DNA of 64,000 bases from Bacillus mycoides (lineage in GTDB: Bacteria > Bacillota > Bacilli > Bacillales > Bacillaceae_G): positions 1 through 64,000 of the forward strand of contig NZ_LXLV01000035.1 in the NCBI RefSeq assembly GCF_001757995.1, written 5' to 3'. Within the stretch, counting starts at the first letter, position 1, and each line of letters starts with the position of its first letter. This document shows, in pieces, positions 8,445 to 16,781 of the stretch. The translations under genes were made by a program, and so were the position numbers. The notes beneath the pieces are model-generated. The model saw only the letters and a program-made list of their open reading frames with translations. It did no database searches and was not told the origin of the DNA.

Positions 8445-10232
8445 TTAAGAGTTAGCAATAGAACGTAGCGTTACACATCTATCCTTACTCTTGGATTTAG
8501 ATTTTTCACTTTGAATTTTTGGTAAAAAAATAGTTACCGTTGTCCCAACACCAACATCACTCTTAATACTAATGGTTCCTTGATGACTTTCGATAATTTT
8601 GTAACTTAACATCAATCCTATTCCAGTACCTTTTTCTTTCGTACTATAAAAAGGTTCACCCAACCTTTTTATTCTTTCCTTGGGTATTCCTATTCCTTCG
8701 TCGACTACATCTATAATTACTCCATCTTCATTCATTTCTTTCATGTGAATAGAAATTTTCCCACCATCTGGCATTGCCTCGATTGAATTTTGCAAAATAT
8801 TAATAAATACTTGTTTCAATTGATTTTCAGAGCATTCAATAATAGGTTCATTGGAATCTACAAATAACTCAACTTGAATATTCGTCATAATTGCTTTTGT
8901 GTTAATTAAAGACACAACATTTTTAAATACTTGATAAATGTTATTCTTTTCAGTTGGGATTTCATCTGTTTTAGCAATCGATAAAAACTCTTGAAGTATC
9001 GCTTCAATTCTCTCAATTTCAGAAAGCATAAGGTCAAAGTATTTTTCTTGATCTTCTTTGTTGATTTGGAATAGTTGAATAAATCCTTTTATTACAGTTA
9101 ACGGGTTCCTCACTTCGTGTGCTACACCAGCTGCTAATTGTCCAATTGCAGCAAGGGTATCAGATTTACTTAGCAATTCTTCTGCTTTTTTCCGCTCTGT
9201 AATATCACGTACAATAATCATAATTTTATCTTGTAATAATGGTAAACATCTAGCTTCAAAGAAATCGATGCTTCCATTAAGTGTTAAAGGATATTCTACA
9301 ATTACATTCTTTCCTTCTTCTTTTAATTGGCGAATTGCTTCTTGAAATTGCTGTGCTACTGGAGACGGTAATATTTCGTAAAACTTTTTTCCCATAAAAG
9401 CTTCTGCGGGTACGTAAAATTTTGTAGGGGATCCTGCTTTATAATCTATAATTGTCCCATCATCTTCTGTTAAAAAACATAAATCTGGTAAAGCTTTAAA
9501 AATTAATTCTAATTCAGAGGTTTGTTGTTTTAATTGCTCTTCTATCGCTTTTAAATGTGTAATATCTACCCCAACAGCCCAGTAACTAAATCCTTTTACA
9601 GGAAACTGCTCTGATATATTGGACCACATTATCGTTTTAATTTCACCATTTTTACATGTTAAACGCATTTCCCAATCTCTAAAATTTTTTCCACGAGTTA
9701 AAAATTTATTTTGTATTTGATGGCGATAATTATGGTCAGGATACAGTAATCGAAGAGCGTTTGGGTTCCCAATTATTTCTTCAGCAGTATAACCTGTTAC
9801 AATCTCGCATTCTCGATTCCACAAAACAAAATCTCCATTATAGTCAAGCGCATCAACCATAACAGGCATATTTTGTAAGATCGTATGTAATTCTTCCTCT
9901 TTTCGAGAAAGTAACGATGTATTTTTACTTTGAACTACTTTTTTCACCCCACCTATAATGAGGTTAGAAAGCATTTCAAAATATTTTTGGCAATTGAAAA
10001 TTTCGCTTCTTTTGGACCATACAACAAAAGATCCTAAATATTGATTGTATAAGAAAAGGGGGATTTCAATTTTGGGAAGTTTACATACTTTCATTTCATT
10101 AATTCCAAATGAAAATATACATTCGTTTTCAGCATCAAGAAGTTGATGTGATATGTTGGTTAATTTATAAAATTGTTCTGCCATGGTTTCTATTGTACTC
10201 ACATCAATAAGTTCCATTAGCCGCGCATTCAT
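8445..10232 (-). CDS. PAS-domain sensor histidine kinase, orphan, sporulation-kinase type
   Basis: A soluble 595-residue kinase. An N-terminal segment of about 110 residues is followed by two PAS domains (about 115-230 and 240-350; the second begins with LIFKALPDLCFL). HisKA follows with H372 in AHEVRNPLTVIKG, then HATPase with NILQNSIEAMP, DEGIGI and GTGIGLML. There is no membrane helix and no adjacent response regulator. That is the pattern of phosphorelay kinases (KinA/KinE type) feeding Spo0F. The signal sensed is unknown. It is a separate transcription unit ending in the long palindrome. It and the kinase at the left edge share near-identical H-box and N-box wording. Confidence 0.88.
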   Translation of the reverse strand: MNARLMELIDVSTIETMAEQFYKLTNISHQLLDAENECIFSFGINEMKVCKLPKIEIPLFLYNQYLGSFVVWSKRSEIFNCQKYFEMLSNLIIGGVKKVVQSKNTSLLSRKEEELHTILQNMPVMVDALDYNGDFVLWNRECEIVTGYTAEEIIGNPNALRLLYPDHNYRHQIQNKFLTRGKNFRDWEMRLTCKNGEIKTIMWSNISEQFPVKGFSYWAVGVDITHLKAIEEQLKQQTSELELIFKALPDLCFLTEDDGTIIDYKAGSPTKFYVPAEAFMGKKFYEILPSPVAQQFQEAIRQLKEEGKNVIVEYPLTLNGSIDFFEARCLPLLQDKIMIIVRDITERKKAEELLSKSDTLAAIGQLAAGVAHEVRNPLTVIKGFIQLFQINKEDQEKYFDLMLSEIERIEAILQEFLSIAKTDEIPTEKNNIYQVFKNVVSLINTKAIMTNIQVELFVDSNEPIIECSENQLKQVFINILQNSIEAMPDGGKISIHMKEMNEDGVIIDVVDEGIGIPKERIKRLGEPFYSTKEKGTGIGLMLSYKIIESHQGTISIKSDVGVGTTVTIFLPKIQSEKSKSKSKDRCVTLRSIANS

Positions 10233-10458
10233 TCCTTTTTCACCTCGATATGTAAAATTTATACAAATTCAAAATTCATACTTCTTCATTATACGAAGAA
10301 AGTGCTCCTAGGTATATAGCTGTAGAATAATTATTCGAACAAATTCTATTTTTCAATTAAAAGCAGAAAATAATATACGTATGAACTGAAACTTTAATCA
10401 GTAAGTATTATTTATCTCTCATACATTATTAGCCAAACAAATCGTTATTATATAAACA

Positions 10459-10520
10459 GCGCGCGAACCTCCCTACATTAACCAAATTTTGATATGGGAG
10501 TCTTACGCGCCGCTAGTAAC
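10459..10520 (+). repeat. Dispersed hairpin repeat, partial copy C
   Basis: The core CTCCC … AAATTTTGA … TGGGAGTCTTA matches the centre of the repeats at 5738-5825 and 36841-36912. The outer arms differ: here GCGCG and CGCGC pair around it. It is probably a diverged or chimeric member of the same hairpin repeat family. Confidence 0.4.
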
Positions 10521-10666
10521 AGTATAAAAACACAATAAACATAAAGTTCACAAAATTTTCACAACTAACTTGAAAAATATAAACATTTATTCCAATATAT
10601 TCTATATAATGAAGTGTAATAAGGCTTCTATGAATCTCATAGAATACCTTACCCCTAATAAAAAGA

Positions 10667-10696
10667 AAAAAAGAATCTATTTGGATTCTTTTTTTC
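10667..10696. terminator. Bidirectional terminator beside the HAD phosphatase gene
   Basis: AAAAAAAGAATC and GATTCTTTTTTT flank a six-base loop, giving A-run/T-run on both strands. It ends the minus-strand HAD gene. Confidence 0.8.
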
Positions 10697-10704
10697 TTTT
10701 TTTA

Positions 10705-11556
10705 TTACATCACATATTTATATAAAGCATGTGCGACACCATGTTCTTCATTTGTTAACGTTTCGTATTGACACATCGCTTTTATTTCTTCAACTGCATT
10801 CCCCATTGCAATTGATATATTTGCTTTCTCCATCATAGAAACATCGTTTAAGCCATCGCCTATTGCTACAGTGTTTTCAACTGGAATATTAAGATGTTTT
10901 GCTAAAGTATATAATCCATTTCCTTTTTGAGCATCTCGATGATTAATCTCTAAATTATGCCAATATGAAGATGTAATTGCTAAATCGGTATTATGCAGAA
11001 ACGTTTCTTTTAATTTTTTTAATTTCTCTATGTCATAAGAAAACGGTAAAAGTTTATGCACATGTATATCCATTTCTACAATTGGTTTACAACTTTCTGT
11101 ACTATGAAATGCTGTATGCTCAAGATATAATGCAGCAATCGTCTCTAACTCTTTCAAATCGAAATTTTCTTTTGCATTCTTCACATACTCGATTTCATTA
11201 CGTACACTCTCTACTCCATAATCCGGTACATACACACCTTTATTAGTATAAAGCTGATAATACAAGCCATTCTCTTCAAGATATTCTACAATCTCAAGTG
11301 CTTGCATATTTTGAATTGGATATCTCTTCATCATTTTTTTATCTTTATATATAAGTGCACCATTTTCCGCAATAATCGGACACTCTAAATCAACTTCTAA
11401 CAATAGTCGTTCAATATCCACAATAGAACGTCCTGTACAAATTGCTACAACATGGCCAGCTTCCTGACATTTTCGAATTGCTTCTGCATTTTCTTTACTA
11501 ATCATTTTATTCCCTGAAAGGAGAGTTCCATCTAAATCAATTGCGATTAATTTCAT
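10705..11556 (-). CDS. Cof-type HAD-superfamily phosphatase
   Basis: 283 residues. The HAD motif I DLDGTLL (residues 7-13) supplies the Asp nucleophile, CTGRS gives motif II, and IGDGLNDVSMM gives motif IV near residue 234. A C2-type cap lies between. Members dephosphorylate small phosphorylated metabolites such as sugar phosphates, FMN or PLP; the substrate here cannot be predicted. The gene is alone. The 177-base upstream gap contains no recognised regulator site apart from an imperfect CACGAG/CTCGTG repeat. Confidence 0.88.
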   Translation of the reverse strand: MKLIAIDLDGTLLSGNKMISKENAEAIRKCQEAGHVVAICTGRSIVDIERLLLEVDLECPIIAENGALIYKDKKMMKRYPIQNMQALEIVEYLEENGLYYQLYTNKGVYVPDYGVESVRNEIEYVKNAKENFDLKELETIAALYLEHTAFHSTESCKPIVEMDIHVHKLLPFSYDIEKLKKLKETFLHNTDLAITSSYWHNLEINHRDAQKGNGLYTLAKHLNIPVENTVAIGDGLNDVSMMEKANISIAMGNAVEEIKAMCQYETLTNEEHGVAHALYKYVM

Positions 11557-11686
11557 TATTTCTTCACCACTTTCTATAAATACACGAGTTTTTATTAAAT
11601 AAAAGGTATCGTTTTCATACGAATCTCGTGAAGTACTCCTTATTTATAATTTATGAAAAGCGTTTCAGGTCAAGAAATAATTAAAA

Positions 11687-11730
11687 ATAAAATCCAAAGC
11701 TGTTCTTTTTAAAGAAAAGCTTTGGATTTT
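11687..11730 (-). terminator. Terminator of the cysteine dioxygenase gene
   Basis: AATCCAAAGCT and AGCTTTGGATT form an 11-bp stem. On the minus strand a T-rich tail follows directly. Confidence 0.8.
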
Positions 11731-11733
11731 AAG

Positions 11734-12312
11734 CTATGAATTATAACTAATATATTTTGTCTCACACATGTATACGTTTTTTTCTTCTGTTGGGATATAT
11801 ACTTTAAACTTTTCTAAACGTTTTCCGTATATATGAATAGTGATTACGCTTTCATTTTTGGCTATTTCTAGAATATGACAATCAGCTGGTGGAATTACTT
11901 TATCTGTTTCGCCTTCTCCCAAATAAAGATTTCCTGTATGTGTTAAATAAGAAAGTGAATTTCCAAGCTGCTTCGTTTGAACAAAGTTCTGCACCATTAT
12001 CTTTCCTGAAAAAACGCCTTCTACTCCCCATGTGCCATCATGATCATGTAATGGTGTAGATTGTCCATCTTTCCATACGAGAGCTAATACTTCAAAACGT
12101 TTTAACGGATCTTCATACAGTAAGTGTCGTGCATATTGAGCCGAATTCGCCTTCTGTTTATCTAACGGAAGCCATGTTTTCTTTTCTAAAAGTTCTTCTA
12201 GTAATGTTTCAATTTCACACACGATTTGTTCTTCCAATAAATCACCATCTATTAAATCAGTTACAGCTTTAATAAATGTTTGAAACGTTTTACTCCCATT
12301 GCACGTTAACAT
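11734..12312 (-). CDS. Cysteine dioxygenase type I
   Basis: About 192 residues of the cupin-fold cysteine dioxygenase family. The iron-binding HxH lies in PLHDHDGTWG and a later His in TIHIYG completes the usual three-His site. It oxidises cysteine to cysteine sulfinate with oxygen, the first step of cysteine catabolism. The start at 12312 is preferred to the ATG two codons upstream because GAGGAGG then sits 6 bases away. It is a single-gene unit with its own terminator. Confidence 0.85.
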   Translation of the reverse strand: MLTCNGSKTFQTFIKAVTDLIDGDLLEEQIVCEIETLLEELLEKKTWLPLDKQKANSAQYARHLLYEDPLKRFEVLALVWKDGQSTPLHDHDGTWGVEGVFSGKIMVQNFVQTKQLGNSLSYLTHTGNLYLGEGETDKVIPPADCHILEIAKNESVITIHIYGKRLEKFKVYIPTEEKNVYMCETKYISYNS

Positions 12313-12385
12313 AAGCATCCTCCTCTACTCTTTTTTCACACACCTCCATACTATAAAACACACTAAAATTTTACAATTGAGAAAT

Positions 12386-12417
12386 AAAAAACAAGGTACA
12401 ATACAATGTACCTTGTT
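12386..12417 (-). terminator. Terminator downstream of the broken P450 gene
   Basis: ACAAGGTACA and TGTACCTTGT form a 10-bp stem. On the minus strand it runs into TTTTTT, just after the ancestral P450 stop at 12425. Confidence 0.8.
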
Positions 12418-12424
12418 GAACGTT

Positions 12425-13629
12425 TTATTGAGTTTTTAAGCGAATAGGTAAGTATTTTAAGGTTTGCTCATTTTCCAATATACATGTTTCTAAATTAAAA
12501 GATGGAGATAACTCTATTTTTTCGAAAGCATTTATAAAGGTACTTAATGCAATCTCAGCTTCTAAACGTGCAAGCGGTGCCCCTATGGACCTTTACCAAA
12601 GGTTAAATGTTTTTCATTTCCTATGCGGTGTAAATTATACTTAGAAGCATATGAGAATGTGTTCTCATCTAAATTTGCTGCACTAACCCACGCAACAATC
12701 ATCTGATCCTTTTTCATTAAAGGTCCAAATATATTTGTATCTTCTGTAATCCTCCGAGCTAATGTAACAGGAAAGCGATAGCGTAATACTTCCTCAATCG
12801 CTTTTGCAACTAATTTAGGTTCTTCTCTTAATTCTTTATAAATTCCAGGTGAGTCCACTAAAAAGCAATAAAAACTATTAATAATTAAATTTGTAGTAGT
12901 TTCATTACCAGCCGCTAATAAACCTAATGAAAAAGTTACAATTTCTTCATCGGTTAATCTTTCGCCTTCATATTCAGCTCGTATTAAATCTGAAATAATA
13001 TCATCGGTTAAATGATATCTTTTTTCTTGAACGATCGGTAAAAGATATGCTTTAAATTCATTTAATGCTATCCCTTTCTCGGCATCCAGATCATTAAACT
13101 TTTCTTTACTATACGGCATAAATAAAATATCAGACCATTCTTTAATTTGTTTACGGTCTGTAGTAGGTACTCCCAATAGATCTGATATAACGGTCACAGG
13201 TAAAGGTGCAGCAAATTGATTAACAATATTAACTTCATCATACTTTTTTATATTTTTTACAAGTTCGTCTGCAATAGCTTGTATACGAGGTTTCCACTGT
13301 TCTAAACTTCTTGGAGTAAATGCTTTAGAAACAATTGAACGTAAATTACGGTGTTCTGGCGGATCTGTAGAGTTTATATTTATTCTAGTTTCTAAAGGAG
13401 GGATTGAGAATTGTCTCCGCTCCCTTCTACTTGAAAATAAGCGATAATCTGATAAAACTCGATTTACATCATCGTATAAAAAAACATTCCATACATCTTG
13501 CTCTTCATCATAATGTACCGGATGATCATCCCTCATAAATTGATACCATCCATACGGATTCCACAACTCTTCTTTTGTTTTCAGCTTTGAAATTTCATGA
13601 ACTAAAATAACATTTTCAGGTGAAGCCAT
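12425..13629 (-). pseudogene. Cytochrome P450, disrupted at the haem-binding loop
   Basis: The first 348 codons encode a CYP107-like P450: GNETTTN in the I helix (oxygen binding, about residue 243), ExxR as EEVLRYR, and the start of the haem motif TFGKGP. At 12583 the frame hits TAG. The missing C terminus is directly downstream in another frame, beginning GAPLARLEAEIALS and ending LKTQ with a stop at 12425. Comparison with the consensus FGxGxHxCLGAPLAR shows loss of about 10 bases, covering the codons for the His and the haem-ligating Cys. The product cannot bind haem normally. The reconstructed length is near 410 residues, like the intact P450 at 16782-18017. The break looks recent because both parts are otherwise undamaged. 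Confidence 0.88.
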
Positions 13630-13690
13630 AGTTCTTTCCTCCCTTTTCTTTTACAATAAAAGTGATAGGTCGGCAGTTCAAAGTTGTATA

Positions 13691-13731
13691 AACTAACATA
13701 TGTTAGTTTAACATATGTTAGTTTAACATAT
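13691..13731. promoter_or_regulatory. Candidate PadR operator between the P450 and padR-like genes
   Basis: Bases 13691-13708 are a perfect 18-base palindrome (AACTAACATATGTTAGTT). The 15-base unit starting ACATATGTTAG is repeated in tandem at 13696 and 13711 and partly again at 13726. ATGT/ACAT inverted repeats are typical PadR-family targets. The position in the divergent promoter region suggests the regulator controls itself and the P450 gene. Confidence 0.6.
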
Positions 13732-13784
13732 ATAAAGCGAAACTTTACAAATAAGAACTTGAGAAATATATGGGGAGGCTTTTT

Positions 13785-14282
13785 ATGTACGTTGATATTT
13801 TATTACTTGCAGAATTAACGACAGGGCCAAAACATGGCTATGAAATAAAGAAAAATATTCAAAATCGGTTAGGCGAGAATTTCGAATTAAATCATAACAT
13901 GCTTTACCCCACTCTTCGGCGTTTTGAAAATATGGGGGCTATAACGAAAAATGTACATAAACAAGTCGGAAAACCAAACCGAAATATGTACGACATAACA
14001 GAAACAGGAGAAGAAATTTTTTCTGAAATGTTAAGAGAATTTCCCGAAAAACTTGCGACAAACAATGCTGAATTCCTTGTGCGTATCGCACTATTTGAAA
14101 AACTGGATTATGATGCTAGAAAAGAAATTTTGAATATACGCCAAGACGTACTACATAAACAAATTACTGCTATTCAATCCCTAGATGTTTCTTCACCTTT
14201 TATTAATGAAGTCATTGCATTTAGTAAATCACGTATTGAACATGAATTACATTGGATTACATCACTCATGAAGAAAATATAA
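13785..14282 (+). CDS. PadR-family transcriptional regulator
   Basis: About 165 residues. The N-terminal winged helix-turn-helix shows the PadR signature (HGYEIKK, MLYPTLRRFENMG, RNMYDITETG), followed by a C-terminal dimerisation helix (PadR_C/Vir type). The ATG at 13785 is preferred to 13770 because GGGGAGG lies 6 bases before it. It is divergent from the broken P450 gene, with a palindromic operator in between. It probably represses the P450 and/or itself in response to a small hydrophobic or phenolic effector. The effector is unknown. Confidence 0.88.
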   Translation: MYVDILLLAELTTGPKHGYEIKKNIQNRLGENFELNHNMLYPTLRRFENMGAITKNVHKQVGKPNRNMYDITETGEEIFSEMLREFPEKLATNNAEFLVRIALFEKLDYDARKEILNIRQDVLHKQITAIQSLDVSSPFINEVIAFSKSRIEHELHWITSLMKKI

Positions 14283-14349
14283 AAAAATAACAAGAAAAGT
14301 TAAAAACAATGAATGAAAATGAGATTTATTATCAATACTAGTATTAATA

Positions 14350-14379
14350 AAAGGGCAACCACGATTTGGCTACCCTTCA
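14350..14379 (-). terminator. Terminator of the DUF1540 gene
   Basis: AAGGG-caa-CC … GG-cta-CCCTT forms a stem with small internal loops. On the minus strand it is followed by TTTTAT, 6 bases past the stop codon. Confidence 0.65.
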
Positions 14380-14384
14380 AAAAT

Positions 14385-14540
14385 TTATACTTCTGGATCG
14401 AAAGTTTTACAATCTGTTTCTTCCGTTGTAGATGCTTGTTTACCTTTATGACTTACTACATAAATTGCATCTGCACTACATTTATTACCGTTAGCCCAAA
14501 ATTTACAGTTGTTTACTTCACATAAAACGTCTTGTGCCAT
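14385..14540 (-). CDS. DUF1540 domain small cysteine-rich protein
   Basis: 51 residues with the DUF1540 cysteine pattern (VLCEVNNCKFWANGNKC … DCKTF). Four conserved cysteines could bind a metal. The ATG at 14540 is chosen because GGAGG lies about 10 bases upstream. The function of the family is unknown; members are common in spore-forming Firmicutes. It is a single-gene unit. Confidence 0.8.
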   Translation of the reverse strand: MAQDVLCEVNNCKFWANGNKCSADAIYVVSHKGKQASTTEETDCKTFDPEV

Positions 14541-14621
14541 AGTATCACACCTCCTTGTTCTATTATCATTAACAAAATTCGGAGGTATGATACTCTTTGT
14601 CATCTATTTTTTATTACCTTT

Positions 14622-15242
14622 TTAGCTTCTTAATGATTCTATATCTCCTCGTACAATAGCATCGATATTTTCTGTTATCTTCTCAATGTCAAAATGCCAC
14701 CATTGTATTTGCAATAATTCTTCTATTATTGCATTTGAAAATCTCTCTTTTATTTTATTTGCAGGGTTTCCACCAACAATTGTATATGGTGCGACGTCTT
14801 TAGTCACAACAGATTTAGCTGCAATTATTGCACCATCTCCTATTTTAATTCCGGGCATAATCGTTGTATCCATACCGATCCAAACGTCATTTCCTATAAC
14901 TGTATCTCCTTTATACGGTAAATCAGACAAATCCGGTGTGAATTTCTCCCAGCCATTCCCAAAAATATTAAAAGGATATGCCGAAAACCCATCCATTCGA
15001 TGATTCGCTCCGTTCATAATAAAGGTAACTCCAGATGCAATACAACAAAATCTCCCAATAATGAGACGATCTCCGATGAATTCATAATGATACAATACTC
15101 GATCTTCTAATGTTTCCCCATGTTTCGCATCATAATAAGAATAGTCACCAACGAGTATATTAGATTTCGTTATTGTATTTTTTATAAAATGAACATTTTG
15201 ATTTCCTTCAATTGGGTACTTAACGTTTGGATTAGGATTCAT
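14622..15242 (-). CDS. Xenobiotic O-acetyltransferase, streptogramin (Vat)/CatB type
   Basis: About 206 residues of left-handed beta-helix hexapeptide repeats (for example [33 protein letters not shown]) with the Vat/CatB landmarks NGANHR (catalytic His region) and VGGNPA. Members acetylate streptogramin A or chloramphenicol with acetyl-CoA. The ATG at 15242 overlaps the end of the upstream MFS gene by 11 bases, so the two are translated together. Both lie behind the attenuator at 16516-16685, which suggests drug-inducible expression. The exact drug is unproven. The C-terminal helix is present, so the protein looks intact. Confidence 0.82.
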   Translation of the reverse strand: MNPNPNVKYPIEGNQNVHFIKNTITKSNILVGDYSYYDAKHGETLEDRVLYHYEFIGDRLIIGRFCCIASGVTFIMNGANHRMDGFSAYPFNIFGNGWEKFTPDLSDLPYKGDTVIGNDVWIGMDTTIMPGIKIGDGAIIAAKSVVTKDVAPYTIVGGNPANKIKERFSNAIIEELLQIQWWHFDIEKITENIDAIVRGDIESLRS

Positions 15243-16515
15243 GTTGCACAGCACTTCCTTTACCATTCATTTCATTTTCTACAGCTATTGCTGGTTTTAA
15301 ATTGTATATAGGTAAAATAAATATTAATCCAATGATAAATAGTAGAGCCGTTCCCTCATACATCGTGCTTAATGAGAACATCTCCTTTAATGAACCAGCT
15401 ATACTCATCGTTACTACCATTGATCCTGTAAATAGTGGACTTAAAATGCCGTTTACGCGACCAATAAAATCAGTATCGCTATTTTGAATAATGAGCGTAT
15501 TAATACCTATTTGGATACATGGTAGAGCTAAACCACTAAATAATTGTGCTGTAAGTGTCACCCATAAATTTGTGGAGTAACCTATAATACCAATACCAAT
15601 TGCCTGACCAAGCATACCGATAATTAACATCTTTTGCGGGGCAACGTTTTTCGCAAACATCATCGCTAAAGCGCCGCCGACAATCATCCCTGCGCCATTT
15701 ACTGTTAATAACCATTGCAAGCTTTCTTTTGATAATCCTAATTGCTCAGTCATAATAAATATACCTAGTGGTTGAATTAATCCTATACCTAGTCCTGCAG
15801 CCATAAAACATAACCCAAGCAAAGTTAATGCTTTTTTCTTTTTGACGTACTTAATACCATCCTTCATTTCCTGTAACAAAGTGATATTTTTCCTTTCTGC
15901 TTCGTTTTCAAGATCTTTCGGAAGAAATAACAATACACCTGCCGCAAGTAAAAATGAGATACCTGTTATAATGATTGAAATATAAATTCCAAAACTATGA
16001 AAAATAAATGTTCCGAGAATTGGTCCTAACACCATAAATATTGCAAATATCGTTTGATATATTGACATCGCTAATTGAATTTGTTCCGTTGATAAATGCT
16101 GTTTAAACAACTTCATTCCAGATGGCTGAGAAAACTGCGAAAGGATTGCAGAAATAAGCGTCACAAAAAACACGATTTTCCACGTTCCAAACATGAGAGT
16201 AATTAATACAGCGAATACTGAAATAGAGCTTAACGTTTCACACCATATCATTGTCTTCTTTGGCTTCCACCTATCAGCAAAAGTTCCACCAATAAATGAG
16301 AAAATAAAAATCGGGGCAAATTCAGCAACTGAAATCATCGAAATAGCAAAAGCATCACCTTTCGTCATTTCCATTACATACAGTAATACCGCAAAGTTTC
16401 GAACCCATATTCCAATTTGTAAAAATAATGCTGATGCTAGAATCCCTTGCACAAATCGATTTTTTAATACTTGTGATACCCCATGATTTTGTTTCGTTTC
16501 TGCAGTCGTCGACAT
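15232..16515 (-). CDS. MFS drug-efflux transporter (MefA/NreB-like, 12 TM)
   Basis: About 427 residues with roughly 12 hydrophobic segments. It has the MFS motif between TM2 and TM3 ([12 protein letters not shown], about residue 65) and resembles macrolide-efflux (Mef-like) exporters of the major facilitator superfamily. The ATG at 16515 follows the SD AGGAGG, which is inside a terminator hairpin, so expression is attenuated. The downstream acetyltransferase overlaps it, making a two-gene resistance operon: export plus modification. The substrate is inferred to be a ribosome-targeting antibiotic because of the leader. Confidence 0.85.
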   Translation of the reverse strand: MSTTAETKQNHGVSQVLKNRFVQGILASALFLQIGIWVRNFAVLLYVMEMTKGDAFAISMISVAEFAPIFIFSFIGGTFADRWKPKKTMIWCETLSSISVFAVLITLMFGTWKIVFFVTLISAILSQFSQPSGMKLFKQHLSTEQIQLAMSIYQTIFAIFMVLGPILGTFIFHSFGIYISIIITGISFLLAAGVLLFLPKDLENEAERKNITLLQEMKDGIKYVKKKKALTLLGLCFMAAGLGIGLIQPLGIFIMTEQLGLSKESLQWLLTVNGAGMIVGGALAMMFAKNVAPQKMLIIGMLGQAIGIGIIGYSTNLWVTLTAQLFSGLALPCIQIGINTLIIQNSDTDFIGRVNGILSPLFTGSMVVTMSIAGSLKEMFSLSTMYEGTALLFIIGLIFILPIYNLKPAIAVENEMNGKGSAVQHES

Positions 16516-16551
16516 AAAAAAGCCTCCTATTTCGTGTTCTGAACAGGAGGC
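16516..16551 (-). terminator. Attenuator hairpin hiding the ribosome site of the MFS gene
   Basis: GCCTCCT (5' arm) and AGGAGGC (3' arm) form a strong 7-bp stem followed by TTTTTT. The next three bases are the MFS start codon. The 3' arm contains the Shine-Dalgarno AGGAGG. The hairpin can therefore block both transcription and translation, and must be prevented from forming for expression. Confidence 0.8.
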
Positions 16552-16559
16552 AGCACAAA

Positions 16560-16619
16560 TCATATGAAAAGACTATATATTCGCAGTGCGAAACACATCC
16601 CTTTTCTATAAATGTACAT
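16560..16619 (-). CDS. Leader peptide of the MFS/acetyltransferase attenuator (19 aa)
   Basis: The minus strand has an AGGAT ribosome site, ATG at 16619 and a 19-codon frame (MYIYRKGMCFALRIYSLFI) ending in TGA immediately before the attenuator hairpin. Arg/Tyr-containing short leaders of this kind stall ribosomes when an antibiotic is bound. The stall would shift the RNA fold and release the terminator. Its start codon lies just after the antiterminator strand AATAGGATTAGT (16631-16620). Confidence 0.6.
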   Translation of the reverse strand: MYIYRKGMCFALRIYSLFI

Positions 16620-16685
16620 ACTAATCCTATTCAAAAGAATATTTCGTTTTTAACGAAGATCTCTTACAAATAGAATTAGTTGATC
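16620..16685 (-). promoter_or_regulatory. Conserved upstream attenuator segment (leader of the MFS gene)
   Basis: GATCAACTAATTCTATTTG (16685-16667) and AATAGGATTAGT (16631-16620) are complementary and can form a long stem upstream of the leader peptide. The same pair of sequences, with near-identical wording, precedes the VmlR-like ABC-F gene at 36704-36723 and 36656-36672. This indicates a shared antibiotic-responsive attenuator design. Confidence 0.65.
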
Positions 16686-16781
16686 ATTGGGATGTTTTCA
16701 CCCTTCCGTTTCGAATTTAAATAACACATACATACTCTATGTGAATCATTTGTCGTGTATGCATGTCTCAATATAACTATT

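Larger units (their letters stand above)
10233..10704. other. 472-base intergenic region: repeat core, hairpin, bidirectional terminator
   Basis: No gene of normal size is visible. It holds a hairpin repeat (10459-10520), a second hairpin AAGG-c-TTCTATGA-atc-TCATAGAA-ta-CCTT at 10621-10650 downstream of TATAAT (10605-10610), and the terminator at 10667-10696. The last three together could be a small + strand RNA gene, but no good -35 box is seen. Confidence 0.4.

Noticed and set aside
11654-11667. Palindrome-like TGAAAAGCGTTTCA upstream of the HAD gene as a CcpA site
   Set aside because: The central CG is out of register with the cre consensus, leaving two core mismatches.
14313-14525. + strand frame of about 70 codons over the DUF1540 gene
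   Set aside because: It is antisense to a recognised cysteine-rich protein with a good ribosome site and has none itself.
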